A stretch of DNA of 64,000 bases from the NCBI GenBank assembly GCA_020633495.1, contig JACKDR010000015.1, positions 62,001 through 126,000 of the forward strand. The letters run 5' to 3'. The notes beneath the pieces are model-generated. The model ran no database searches and had not been told where the DNA came from. It was given only the letters and a program-made list of their open reading frames with translations. The translations under genes were made by a program, and so were the position numbers. Origin of the DNA: Kofleriaceae bacterium (GTDB lineage: Bacteria; Myxococcota_A; Polyangia; Haliangiales; Haliangiaceae). This document shows, piece by piece, positions 1 to 9,019 of the stretch. The first letter of the stretch is position 1; each line of letters opens with the position of its first letter.

Positions 1-116
1 AGCAGCTCGCCCCAGCCCGGCATCACGCCGGCGGCGAAGCCGGCGCCCACGAAGGCCACGCAGCGTCCGTTCAGGATCGACGTGACGAGCGGGCCGGGCG
101 GATCGAACGGGGCCAT
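1..116 (-). CDS. SIR2-like domain protein, N-terminal fragment (cut by window edge)
   Basis: Reading the minus strand from an ATG at 116-114 gives 38 residues before the window ends. They contain CVAFVGAGFAAG followed by PGWGELL. This is the N-terminal NAD-binding signature of SIR2-like (SIR2_2) proteins, where GAGFS is normally followed by a P-x-W segment. In bacteria such domains often act as NAD-depleting effectors of anti-phage systems. The rest of the protein lies left of the window, so any fused domain is unknown. No clear ribosome binding site precedes the ATG. The gene is divergent from the lipoprotein at 201 and about 1.3 kb from the nuclease/ATPase operon. The family call is firm for so short a fragment; the defence role is inference. 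Confidence 0.6.
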   Translation of the reverse strand, partial: MAPFDPPGPLVTSILNGRCVAFVGAGFAAGVMPGWGEL

Positions 117-200
117 GGCGCTACTGTCCGACGGCGCCGCGCCGGGGTCCAGCGCGCGAGACCGGCGAGCGCGCGCCGGGCAGATGTGGTAGCCGAAGGC

Positions 201-848
201 ATGTCGCGCCGCTCGGGCCTCGTCGTCGTCGGTTCCGTGGTCGCCGTCTCCGTCGCGCTCGCGGCGTGCAAGGGCGACGCGCCCGCTCCCGGCGGGCGCG
301 CGCAACCGGCGAGCGACGCGCCGGCCGCGCCGGTGGCGCCCGCGCCGTCGTCGGCGCCCGACGCCGCGGCGGTGGCGCGGGGCAAGCAAGCGACCGGCGA
401 GCTGAAGCGACGCCTGATCACCCGGCTGACCGAGGCCATGCAGGTGGGCACGCCGGAGGCGATCGAGGTGTGCAACACCCAGGCGCCGGAGATCGCGGCC
501 GCGGTGTCGACGGGCGGCGTCACCGTCGGGCGCGCGACGCGCAAGCCGCGCAACCCGGCCAACCTCGCCGACGGCTGGCAGGCCGAGGCGCTGGCGAGCT
601 TCGAGGCGCGGGTCGCCGCCGGCGACGGGCTCGACGGCGCGAGCTGGAGCGCGGCCGGCCCCGGCGGCACCACGCGCTACGCCGAGCCGCTGGTGATCCA
701 GCCGGTGTGCACGGTCTGCCACGGCGACGCGATCGCCCGCGACGTCCAGGCCGCCCTGGCGGCGCGCTATCCCGACGACCAGGCGACCGGGTACCGGGTC
801 GGCGAGCTGCGCGGGCTGGTCTGGGCGGAGGTCGCGGCGGCGCCGTGA
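201..848 (+). CDS. DUF3365-family haem-type lipoprotein
   Basis: A 215-residue secreted lipoprotein. Residues 1-27 are a lipoprotein signal (hydrophobic VVVGSVVAVSVAL, lipobox LAAC) followed by an Ala/Pro-rich linker. The C-terminal half carries VCTVCHGDAI near residues 168-177, a CxxCH haem c attachment motif. CNTQAP near residue 91 and the closing GYRVGELRGLVW are typical of DUF3365 (Tll0287-like) sensor or redox domains. The protein probably binds one c-type haem at the envelope and senses redox or a ligand; that role is family inference. A GTG lies upstream at 186, but the ATG at 201 gives the normal signal peptide and is preferred. It appears monocistronic. Confidence 0.75.
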   Translation: MSRRSGLVVVGSVVAVSVALAACKGDAPAPGGRAQPASDAPAAPVAPAPSSAPDAAAVARGKQATGELKRRLITRLTEAMQVGTPEAIEVCNTQAPEIAAAVSTGGVTVGRATRKPRNPANLADGWQAEALASFEARVAAGDGLDGASWSAAGPGGTTRYAEPLVIQPVCTVCHGDAIARDVQAALAARYPDDQATGYRVGELRGLVWAEVAAAP

Positions 849-873
849 CGCGCCCGCGGGGACGCGCCGCCGG

Positions 874-1260
874 TCACGGCGTGCGGACGCGCTCCATCCA
901 CCGCTGGAACGCCGCGAGCAGCGCGTCGTGGTCGCCGTCGGCGCGCTCGTCGGCGGTGTAGTAGACCCGGGTGCCGGCGTCCTCGGGCTCGAAGCGGGCG
1001 CGGCCGCTGACGGCGTCGCGGCGCCCGACCCGCGGCTCCCACCGCACCTCGCGGGCGGCGGCCTCGTAGCTGTAGACCAGCGAGTAGGTCAGCGACGCCG
1101 CGAACTCGAAGGCGACCTCGCGAGCGAGGCCGTCGTCGCCGGTGGCCACGACGCGGGCGCGGCGCAGCCCGGGCACCCACGCGGCGAGGAGGGCGGCGTT
1201 GGTGAACTCGCGCCAGCAAGCGTCCGGCGACCGTTCGATGAAGACGCTGGCGGTGCGCAC
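874..1260 (-). CDS. SRPBCC family (START-like) protein
   Basis: A 128-residue soluble protein. It begins with an amphipathic beta strand (RTASVFIERSPDACWREFTN) and has the AAWVPGLRRARVV turn. It ends in a long helix (DHDALLAAFQRWMERV). This is the helix-grip pattern of the polyketide cyclase/SRPBCC superfamily, which binds hydrophobic ligands in an internal cavity. The start chosen is GTG at 1260, because it begins exactly at the first strand. Longer readings to 1479 add only low-complexity Arg/Pro sequence. It converges with the lipoprotein gene ending at 848. The substrate is unknown. Confidence 0.65.
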   Translation of the reverse strand: MRTASVFIERSPDACWREFTNAALLAAWVPGLRRARVVATGDDGLAREVAFEFAASLTYSLVYSYEAAAREVRWEPRVGRRDAVSGRARFEPEDAGTRVYYTADERADGDHDALLAAFQRWMERVRTP

Positions 1261-1456
1261 GGCCGTCAGGGTAGCGCGCTTCGCGCCACGTCGCGCCGGC
1301 ACGTCGCGGCGCGCGGCGTACCGTCGCAGCCACGTCGGATCGGCGGGAGTGACGTCCGGCAGACGCCGCGGCCACCCGCGCAGGGTGATCAGCCGATCCC
1401 CCGGATCGAGTAGAGTCGCAGCTCGTGGCACCGGGGGTGCCCGGCGTCGTGTGTCG

Positions 1457-2245
1457 ATGAGTCTCGCCGAACCCAGCATCCTGCCTCGCGAGATGCGCGT
1501 GCTCGCACGTCACCAGTGGGTCCGCGAGCACGGCACGCCGCGCCTGTCGACGATCCTCGACGCGGGCCCCCGCGGACAGCGGCTGTGGCGGGACTGGCTG
1601 CGGCTCCGCGGCGACCCGGAGGCGTCGACGCACCGGGCCCGGACCTCCGCGGGGCCGCGGGGCCTGGAGCGGCTGGTGCGCCAGGCCTACGACGAGGCGA
1701 CGGCCCGGCCGCGACAGGCGATCGCGGTGCTGGCCGATCCGTCGCTCGCCGCCACGTGGCTGGCGTCCGGCGACGATCGACTGCGCGCGTGGGTCCGCGA
1801 GGGGCTGATCGAGGTCGGCGCCGCGGTGACCGCGACGCCGGCCCCGCGGCCGGCGTCGGCGCGGGCGCCGTCGCGGCGCGATCGCGCGCGCAGCCTCGCC
1901 GAGTGGACCCTGTTCGAGGCGCTGGAGGCGACGCCGGCGACCGCGGGCCGGTTCGCGCTCAACCAGCGGCTCGCGGTGCGGTTCGGTCCCGACGACGCCG
2001 AGGTCGACCTGCTGTCACGCGAGCTCGCCATCGCGATCGAGGTCGACGGCTTCCACCACTTCACGGACGCCGCGGCGTACCGGCGCGATCGACGCAAGGA
2101 CGCCCTGCTGCAGACGCACGGCTTGACCGTGCTGCGCGTGCTGGCCGACGACGTGCTGGCCGACCCGCGTGACGCGGTCCGGATGGTGCTCGAGGTGCTC
2201 GGTCACCAGCTGCGCACCGCGCGACAGCCAAGGAGAGCTCGATGA
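1457..2245 (+). CDS. DUF559-type restriction-endonuclease-fold protein
   Basis: A 262-residue protein, first gene of a three-gene operon. The C-terminal half matches the DUF559/Vsr-like PD-(D/E)xK nuclease fold. A helix carries RSLAEWTLFEAL (Glu about 148), then AEVDLL supplies the acidic residue (about 182), then AIEVDGFHHF about 193-202. The trailing RRDRRKDALLQTHGLTVLRV is the usual DUF559 ending. The N-terminal 110 residues are unassigned. Translation probably starts at ATG 1457, with GTG 1451 as an alternative. The stop overlaps the next ATG (ATGA at 2242-2245), so translation is coupled. The gene presumably supplies DNA cleavage for the ATPase encoded two genes downstream; that pairing is inference. 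Confidence 0.65.
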   Translation: MSLAEPSILPREMRVLARHQWVREHGTPRLSTILDAGPRGQRLWRDWLRLRGDPEASTHRARTSAGPRGLERLVRQAYDEATARPRQAIAVLADPSLAATWLASGDDRLRAWVREGLIEVGAAVTATPAPRPASARAPSRRDRARSLAEWTLFEALEATPATAGRFALNQRLAVRFGPDDAEVDLLSRELAIAIEVDGFHHFTDAAAYRRDRRKDALLQTHGLTVLRVLADDVLADPRDAVRMVLEVLGHQLRTARQPRRAR

Positions 2246-3276
2246 CGACGACCACGACGTCCTCCCTCGAGATCCGTGAGGATCGCCTCGACGGCCTGGT
2301 GCTGGCCCGCCTCGGCTCGGGGACACCGCCGGGATCGTCGCGGGCGCTGGCGAAGTCTCTCCGATCGTACGCGCCGCAGGAGATCGCGGAGCCGGACTGG
2401 ATCGCGATGGTCGACGCCGCCCTCGCGCGCTTGCGCGCCGCGGGGGCGATCGACGAGCGGTCGCGCGTGGTCGACGCAACGGGACTCGGCCGCGTCGGCC
2501 TGCGCCCCGGGACGCCGTGGCGGCAGGTGATCGACCGCCACGTCCCGGCGATGGCGCTCGGGATCACGACCGGCGACGCCCGGGCGCTCAAGGCCCTGTC
2601 CGATCGCGATCGGTGGGCCGCCGCGATGGTGGCGCGCGCGCACGGGCTGTGGCGGGACGGCGCCCCACCCAGCCCGGCGGCGCTCGGCAACGCGATCGTG
2701 TGGCGGGCGCTCGGGCTCGCCGGTACGCCCAAGCCCACCGCGCCCGAGATCCGCGCGCACTTCCTGCTCCAGCTGATCGACACGACGCCGGCGCCCCCCG
2801 ACCGCCTGCTGCGCCTGATCGCGGCGCGCGAGGCGGGCGCGAGCCGCGCTGATCTGACGTCGCTGCGCCAGGCGCTGGTCCGGCGCTGGTTGACCGGGGC
2901 GCCGCGGTCGTCGGCGTCGGTGGCGTCGTCGTCGGTGGGGGTGGTGACGCCGGACGCGACGCCGCCGTCGGGCGCCGGCGACGACGCCTTCGCGGTCGCC
3001 GTCCGTGACGCCGCCCGCGCGGCGACCGAAGGTACGTTCGGGCCGCGCAAGGTCTTCATCGCCAGCGTGTGGCGCGCGCTGCGCGACCAGCCGGCGGTGC
3101 GGGGTGACGATATCGGCGCGTTCAAGCGGCGGCTGGTCGACGCCCATCGCGCCGGACGGCTCGTGCTGGCACGCGCGGACCTCACGGCCGCGATGGATCC
3201 CGAGCTCGTCGCGGCCTCGGAGGTGACGGATCTCGGCGCGCGGTATCACTTCGTCGAGCGGGAGGCGGCGTCGTGA
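2242..3276 (+). CDS. Unknown protein, middle gene of the nuclease/ATPase operon
   Basis: A 344-residue protein that I cannot assign to a named family. The start is firm: AGGAGAG at 2231-2237 precedes ATG 2242, which overlaps the previous stop. Residues 1-210 look all-helical, with several Ala/Leu/Arg helices. Residues about 215-248 form a Ser/Val/Thr-rich linker, hinting at two domains. The C-terminal 95 residues contain KVFIASVWRAL, then FKRRLVDAHRAGRLVLARADL, then AMDPELVAASEV, ending RYHFVERE; this could be a winged-helix DNA-binding region. Its stop overlaps the GTG of the ATPase gene (GTGA at 3273-3276). Strict coupling on both sides suggests a stoichiometric partner or adaptor. Confidence 0.7.
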   Translation: MTTTTTSSLEIREDRLDGLVLARLGSGTPPGSSRALAKSLRSYAPQEIAEPDWIAMVDAALARLRAAGAIDERSRVVDATGLGRVGLRPGTPWRQVIDRHVPAMALGITTGDARALKALSDRDRWAAAMVARAHGLWRDGAPPSPAALGNAIVWRALGLAGTPKPTAPEIRAHFLLQLIDTTPAPPDRLLRLIAAREAGASRADLTSLRQALVRRWLTGAPRSSASVASSSVGVVTPDATPPSGAGDDAFAVAVRDAARAATEGTFGPRKVFIASVWRALRDQPAVRGDDIGAFKRRLVDAHRAGRLVLARADLTAAMDPELVAASEVTDLGARYHFVEREAAS

Positions 3277-6200
3277 CCGACACCGACCGCGCCCTGGAGT
3301 CGGGGCAGATCACCGCCTGGCTCAACGCCACCACCCGCCAGCTGGAGCAGAGCCTGACCGGGCCGCGACGCGCCGAGGTCATCGCCGACCTGCGCCGCGA
3401 GGCCGGCGCGCCGCGCTCGATCTTCCGCATCCTCGCCAGCCTGGCCCTGCTCGACGACTGCCTGCGCGTCGCGCACCTGGCGATCGAAGCCGACGGCGTC
3501 GTCGAGGACGACGAGCTGGTCCGCACCTTCCCGCTGGCGCGGGTGGCGGCCCGCAGCTACTTTGCGGCGCTGCCGCGCTACGAGGCCTTCGGCGATCCCG
3601 ACCTCAGCGCCGCCGAGCTCCGCACCTTCCTCACCCAGCACCGCGGCGACGCGCTGCCCTTCGGCAACGCCAGCGCGCTGGCGTGGCGCGGCCTGCGCCT
3701 GTGCCAGCGGGTCGCCGCGCACACCGGCAACGACGCGCTGGTGCGAGATCACGAGCGGATGCTGGTCCAGGTGATGGACGCGATCCTCGACGGGCGGATG
3801 TCGCCCGCCGAGGACCAGGCGCGCCGCCAGCTCCGGGACTTGCTCGACGAACGCCGCACCGGCGGCGTCGATCCTCGCGTCGTCGCGTTCTGTCGACCGG
3901 ACGGCCCGGAGATCTTCTCGTCGGTCGCGCACGGCTCGCAGCTGTTCGAGCGCGATCCGCTCGACGTCGAGACCATCCACGCCGACGCCCGGGCTGCCTT
4001 CAGCCGGCAGCTCGAGCACGCGATCACGCCGGTCCGTCACGGCGAGGGCCACGGTCGGACGCTGCTGGTGCTGGGCGCGGCGGGCAGCGGCAAGACCCAC
4101 CTGCTGCGGGCGTTTCGCGCCGACGTCCACGAGGAGCGCCTCGGCTACGTCGGCTACCTGCAGATGTCGTCGGACGTCGGCGACTACGCGCGCTACGTGC
4201 TGGCCAAGCTGATCGACTCCCTGGAGCGACCGTACGACGCGCCCGAGCTCGAGGACTCGGCGCTGATGTACCTGAGCACGGGGCTGGTCGAGCACGACGG
4301 CGCGATCCCGGCGGACGAGCTCGACCGCCTGCGCACCGGCGAGCTCGAGGCCGCGCAGCTGCCGGGGTTCGTGGGTCGGCTCGTCGACCGCCTGGTGCGC
4401 ACCGAGCGGCTGGCGCAGGTCGACAGCGACCTGGTCCACGCCCTGCTCCTGCTGCAGCGGCGGGATCCGGCGCTGCAGCGCCGGGTCATGAAGTTCCTGC
4501 GCTGCGAGGCGCTGACGACCTACGAGCAGGAGCTGCTCGGCGGGCTGAGCTCGCGGACCCGGCCGGAGGACCCGCCGCGGATGCTGGAGAGCCTGGGGCG
4601 GCTCGCGTTCGAGCTCCAGAACGCCGCGCTGGTGCTGCTGGTCGATCAGGTCGAGGACGCCGTGCCCGAGGACGCCGGGTTCGAGCGCGTGCAGCGCGCG
4701 ATCGACGTCCTGCGGCGGCTCGCCGACGCGCTGCCGTCCTGCGTGGTCGTGATCGCCTGCCTCGAGGACGTCTACGACGTCATCCGGCCGCGCCTGACCC
4801 AGGCGGTGGTGGATCGGCTCGAGCGCGATCCGCCGCCGATCCGCCTGACCGGGCGACGCAGCCGGGACGAGATCGAGGCGATGCTGGTCCGACGGCTGCA
4901 GCACCTCTACGACGCGCTCGACGCGCCGTGGCGTCCCGACGAGCCGATCTTCCCGTGCTCGCCCGCGGACGTCGAGGCCCTGGCCAACCAGCGCGCCCGC
5001 GACTGCCTGGCGTTCTTCCGGGCGTTCCAGGAGCGGTGCATCGCGGAGGGCACGATCGTCGAGCCCGCCCGGTCGCCGGAGGACCGGCGCCCGATCGTCA
5101 CCACCGGCGGTCAGGACGAGCTCGATCGCGCCTGGAACGACGCGCAGGTGCAGGCGATCGATCCGCCCGACGACGATCGGGCGCTGCTCGAGGTGGTGGC
5201 GCGCGCGGTCCGGGCCTGCGCCGACGAGACCGGGCTGCCGGCGGTGGCCGAGCTCGATCCCGGTAGCGCGCGGCCCCGGCTGCGGGTCGCCGTGCCCGGG
5301 CGCCCGTTCGCGCCCCGCGTCATCGAGGTCTGCAACCGGCAGGCCCAGGGCGGCCGGCTCGGCGCCCAGATCGACGCGCTGCGCACCGGGATCCCGGCCG
5401 GGCACGTCGCGGTCGCGCTGCGCACCTCGGAGTTCACGTTCGGGCCGCGCGCGCAGATCACGGCGCAGATCGGCGCGCTGATCCAGTCCGGCGGCGTCAA
5501 GCTGGTGATCGACGACGCCCAGCTGCGCACCGTGCTCGCGTTCGCCGGCTTCGCCCAGGCTCACGCCGGGCACCCTGGCTTCGAGGCGTGGCGCGCGGCG
5601 CGCCGGCCGATCGCGAGCCTGTCGGCGCTGCGGACGCTGCTGGATCTCGACAACGTGCCGCGGGTCGAGGCCCGCCCGCGCGTCCCGGCGCCGACCGTGA
5701 CCTCGGCGCCGGCGTCACCGCCCGGTCCGTCGCCGTCCCCGCGCCCGCGCCCGCGGCGCCGCCCCGCCCCGCTCGCGGTCGGCGCCGCGGTCGCGCCGCC
5801 GATCGCGCGCCCCGCGTCGCGCGCCCTCCGCCTCGGCATCGCGCCGACCGTGCGCGCCGACGTCGTGTCCCTCGATCTCGACACGCTCGCCAACCCGCAC
5901 ATGGCGTTCCTCGGCGGCACCGGCAGCGGCAAGACGACCCTCGCGCTGGTCGTCATCGAGCAGCTGCTCGAGCGCGGCGTCTCGGCCCTGCTGGTCGACC
6001 GCAAGGGCGATCTCGCCCGCTACGCCAGCCCGGCGTGGTGGGACGAGGCGCCGGCGGACGCGCAGCTCGCCGCGCGCAAGCGGGCGCTGCGAGGTCGCGT
6101 CGACGTCGCGCTGTACACGCCGGGCGAGCCGGCCGGTCGGCCGCTGCGCCTGCCGGTGATCCCGCCGGGCCTGCGCGAGCTGCCCAGCCACGAGCGCGAG

Positions 6201-7037
6201 CAGGTCGCGAAGGTCGCGGCCACCGGCCTGGCGTCGATGATCGGCTACGGGCGCAGCGACAAGGCGCGCAAGTGCGAGGCCATCCTCAAGAAGGCGATCG
6301 AGCTGCACGCCGACGTCGAGGGCACCACCGTACGCGATCTGATCGCGACGATCGAACGCCCCGATCCCGAGCTGCTCGCCGCGGTCGGCAACCTGGTGCG
6401 CTTGTTCGGCGCGGTGGTCGAGGACCTGCAGATGCTCGAGCTGAGCCGGGGCAGCCTGCTCGCGGGCGACGGCGAGGTGCTCGACGTCGAGGCCATGCTG
6501 ACGCCGCGCGACGGCCGGCCACGGCTCGCCATCATCAGCGCCGCCGCGCTCGCCGATCCCTCGGTCCTGCAGTTCTGGGTGTCGCGGCTGCTGGTCGAGC
6601 TGGGGCGCCTGGTCCGGCGCAACCCGAGCAAGCGCCTCAAGGCGATGGCCTTCTTCGACGAGGCGGATCTGTACATCCCGGTGGTCGGCCAGCCCGCGAC
6701 CAAGGATCCGATGTTCGACCTGCTGCGCCGCGCCCGCTCCGGCGGCCTCGGCGTGGCGCTGGCGACCCAGAACCCGGGCGACCTCGACTACCGGGCGCGC
6801 GACAACATCGCGACCTGGTTCCTGGGCCGGATCGCCCAGGACCGCGCGATCGAGAAGATGCGCAACCTGCTCGCCGGCTACCCCAACGTCGGGCCGCGGC
6901 TGGCCAGCCAGACCACCGGCAGCTTCTTCTTGTTGGGTGGCGCCCAGGCCCGCGAGCTGCGCGGCGATCTGCCGATGATGAAGACCGATCAGCTCGGGGA
7001 GGCCGCGATCGCCGAGCTGGCGCGGGTGGCGCGCTGA
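3273..7037 (+). CDS. Large dual P-loop ATPase: TerB-like N-terminus, AAA/STAND-like module, HerA/DUF87-like module
   Basis: A 1254-residue protein ending the operon. Residues about 70-190 are helical and TerB-like (AHLAIEADGVVEDDELV). The first NTPase has Walker A LGAAGSGKTHLL (about 266-277) and a Walker B-like LLVDQVED near 452. Residues about 670-790 (VIEVCNRQAQGG, then VALRTSEFTFGP, then GGVKLVIDDAQLRTVLAF) form an alpha/beta block resembling those of conflict-system ATPases. A Pro/Arg linker near 810-840 leads to a HerA/VirD4-type motor. That motor has FLGGTGSGKTTLAL (880-893), LLVDRKGDLARYA, AFFDEADLY (about 1125) and ALATQNPGDLD. Such motors translocate or load DNA. It starts at GTG 3273, coupled to the gene before. 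A defence or DNA-processing role is inferred from partners. Confidence 0.75.
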   Translation: MTDTDRALESGQITAWLNATTRQLEQSLTGPRRAEVIADLRREAGAPRSIFRILASLALLDDCLRVAHLAIEADGVVEDDELVRTFPLARVAARSYFAALPRYEAFGDPDLSAAELRTFLTQHRGDALPFGNASALAWRGLRLCQRVAAHTGNDALVRDHERMLVQVMDAILDGRMSPAEDQARRQLRDLLDERRTGGVDPRVVAFCRPDGPEIFSSVAHGSQLFERDPLDVETIHADARAAFSRQLEHAITPVRHGEGHGRTLLVLGAAGSGKTHLLRAFRADVHEERLGYVGYLQMSSDVGDYARYVLAKLIDSLERPYDAPELEDSALMYLSTGLVEHDGAIPADELDRLRTGELEAAQLPGFVGRLVDRLVRTERLAQVDSDLVHALLLLQRRDPALQRRVMKFLRCEALTTYEQELLGGLSSRTRPEDPPRMLESLGRLAFELQNAALVLLVDQVEDAVPEDAGFERVQRAIDVLRRLADALPSCVVVIACLEDVYDVIRPRLTQAVVDRLERDPPPIRLTGRRSRDEIEAMLVRRLQHLYDALDAPWRPDEPIFPCSPADVEALANQRARDCLAFFRAFQERCIAEGTIVEPARSPEDRRPIVTTGGQDELDRAWNDAQVQAIDPPDDDRALLEVVARAVRACADETGLPAVAELDPGSARPRLRVAVPGRPFAPRVIEVCNRQAQGGRLGAQIDALRTGIPAGHVAVALRTSEFTFGPRAQITAQIGALIQSGGVKLVIDDAQLRTVLAFAGFAQAHAGHPGFEAWRAARRPIASLSALRTLLDLDNVPRVEARPRVPAPTVTSAPASPPGPSPSPRPRPRRRPAPLAVGAAVAPPIARPASRALRLGIAPTVRADVVSLDLDTLANPHMAFLGGTGSGKTTLALVVIEQLLERGVSALLVDRKGDLARYASPAWWDEAPADAQLAARKRALRGRVDVALYTPGEPAGRPLRLPVIPPGLRELPSHEREQVAKVAATGLASMIGYGRSDKARKCEAILKKAIELHADVEGTTVRDLIATIERPDPELLAAVGNLVRLFGAVVEDLQMLELSRGSLLAGDGEVLDVEAMLTPRDGRPRLAIISAAALADPSVLQFWVSRLLVELGRLVRRNPSKRLKAMAFFDEADLYIPVVGQPATKDPMFDLLRRARSGGLGVALATQNPGDLDYRARDNIATWFLGRIAQDRAIEKMRNLLAGYPNVGPRLASQTTGSFFLLGGAQARELRGDLPMMKTDQLGEAAIAELARVAR

Positions 7038-7080
7038 CGGGCGGCGCGCGACGGCGCGGCGGCGTCGGCCGCGGCCCCGC

Positions 7081-7789
<709 letters not shown>

Positions 7790-7797
<8 letters not shown>

Positions 7798-9019
7798 TGC
7801 GGATCGCCGTCGCGGGGTCGAGGCGCGCGGCGCGGCGCGCCGGGAGCACCGCCGCGATCAGGCCGACGCCGGTCGCGATCGCGGCGGCCAGCGCGAACAG
7901 CGACGGCTCGAGCTGGACCGGGAAGCGGGGTGCGCCGGTGGCGTCGCGGGTGAGGTGCTCGAACAGCTTGGCCAGCGCCGCGCCGAGGCCGGAGCCCACG
8001 ACCGAGCCGGCGACGCCGAGCACGCCGCCCTGGATCAGGAAGATCCGCGACACCCGCCGCGCCGGCGTGCCGACCGCGCGCAGGATGCCGATCTCGCGCG
8101 CCTTCTGCACCACCGACACGATCAGCACGCTGGCGATGCCGAGCGCGACCGCGACGATGACGAAGAACTGGATCATCAGCTTCGAGCTCGACTGCGCGGA
8201 CAGGCCGGCGAGCAGCTCGGCGTTGATCGTCATCCAGCTGTCGGCGCGCAGCCCGGTGCGGGCGCGCAGCTCGCCGGCGATCCGCTCGGCGGTGAAGACG
8301 TCCGCGACCTTGACCTCGATCGTCGTGACGCCGCCGGGCAGGCCGTAGAGCGCCTGGGCATGGCGCAGCGAGGTCAGCACCCAGGCGCCGTCGATCGCCT
8401 CGATGCCGAGGCTGAAGACGCCGCGCACGGTGACGACGTCGTCGCCGCCCTCGGTCGACGACAGCCGCAGCTTGTCGCCGACCCCGGCCCCGAGGTCGGC
8501 CGCCAGCTTCGAGCCGATGACCACGCCGCCGCCGTCGACCTCGAAGCGTCCGGCGACCAGCCGCTTGCGGACGTCGATGATCGCGAGGAACCGGGCCGGC
8601 TCGACGCCGCGCACGACGATCGCGCTGCGGGCGTCGGCCCGGACCGCGAAGCCGGCGCCGGTGATCGACGGCGACACCGCGGTGACCCCGGAGACGGCCT
8701 CGGCGCTCGCCACCACCATCGGCCACTGGTCGATCGAGCGCAGCCGCTGCGACGTCTCCGCGACCTCGCGCGCGATCGCGACCCCGGCGCGCGGCTCGAC
8801 CAGCGGCCGCGCCGCCTCGCGCGGCGCCCGCAGCGTGATGTGCGGCTGCGACCCCAGGGTCTTGTCGATCAGCGAGGTCTGCAGCCCGCCGATCAGCGCC
8901 GACAGGAAGACGATGACCGCCACGCCCACCGCGACCGCCGCCAGGACCAGCGTGGTCTGGCCCCGGGCGTCGCGCATGTAGCGCAGGGCCACGAACCACT
9001 CGAACGGCATCTCAGTCAC
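7790..9019 (-). CDS. FtsX/MacB-type ABC permease (LolC/DevC-like)
   Basis: A 409-residue permease with the four-helix FtsX/MacB_PCD layout. TM1 lies near residues 22-44 (TTLVLAAVAVGVAVIVFLSA). A large periplasmic domain follows (about 45-255). Three C-terminal helices then start at about 260 (IQFFVIVAVALGIASVLIVS), 310 and 365. The coupling element REIGILRAVGTPARRV is the classic FtsX-family cytoplasmic motif. It overlaps the adaptor gene by 8 bases at its start and the ATPase gene by 8 bases at its end, so all three are translated together. It works with the ATPase (7081-7797) and the membrane-fusion protein (9012-10217). Confidence 0.85.

Noticed and set aside
3246..5573. 775-codon minus-strand frame opposite the large ATPase
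   Set aside because: No recognisable motif and shadow composition; the opposite strand shows Walker motifs and operon coupling.
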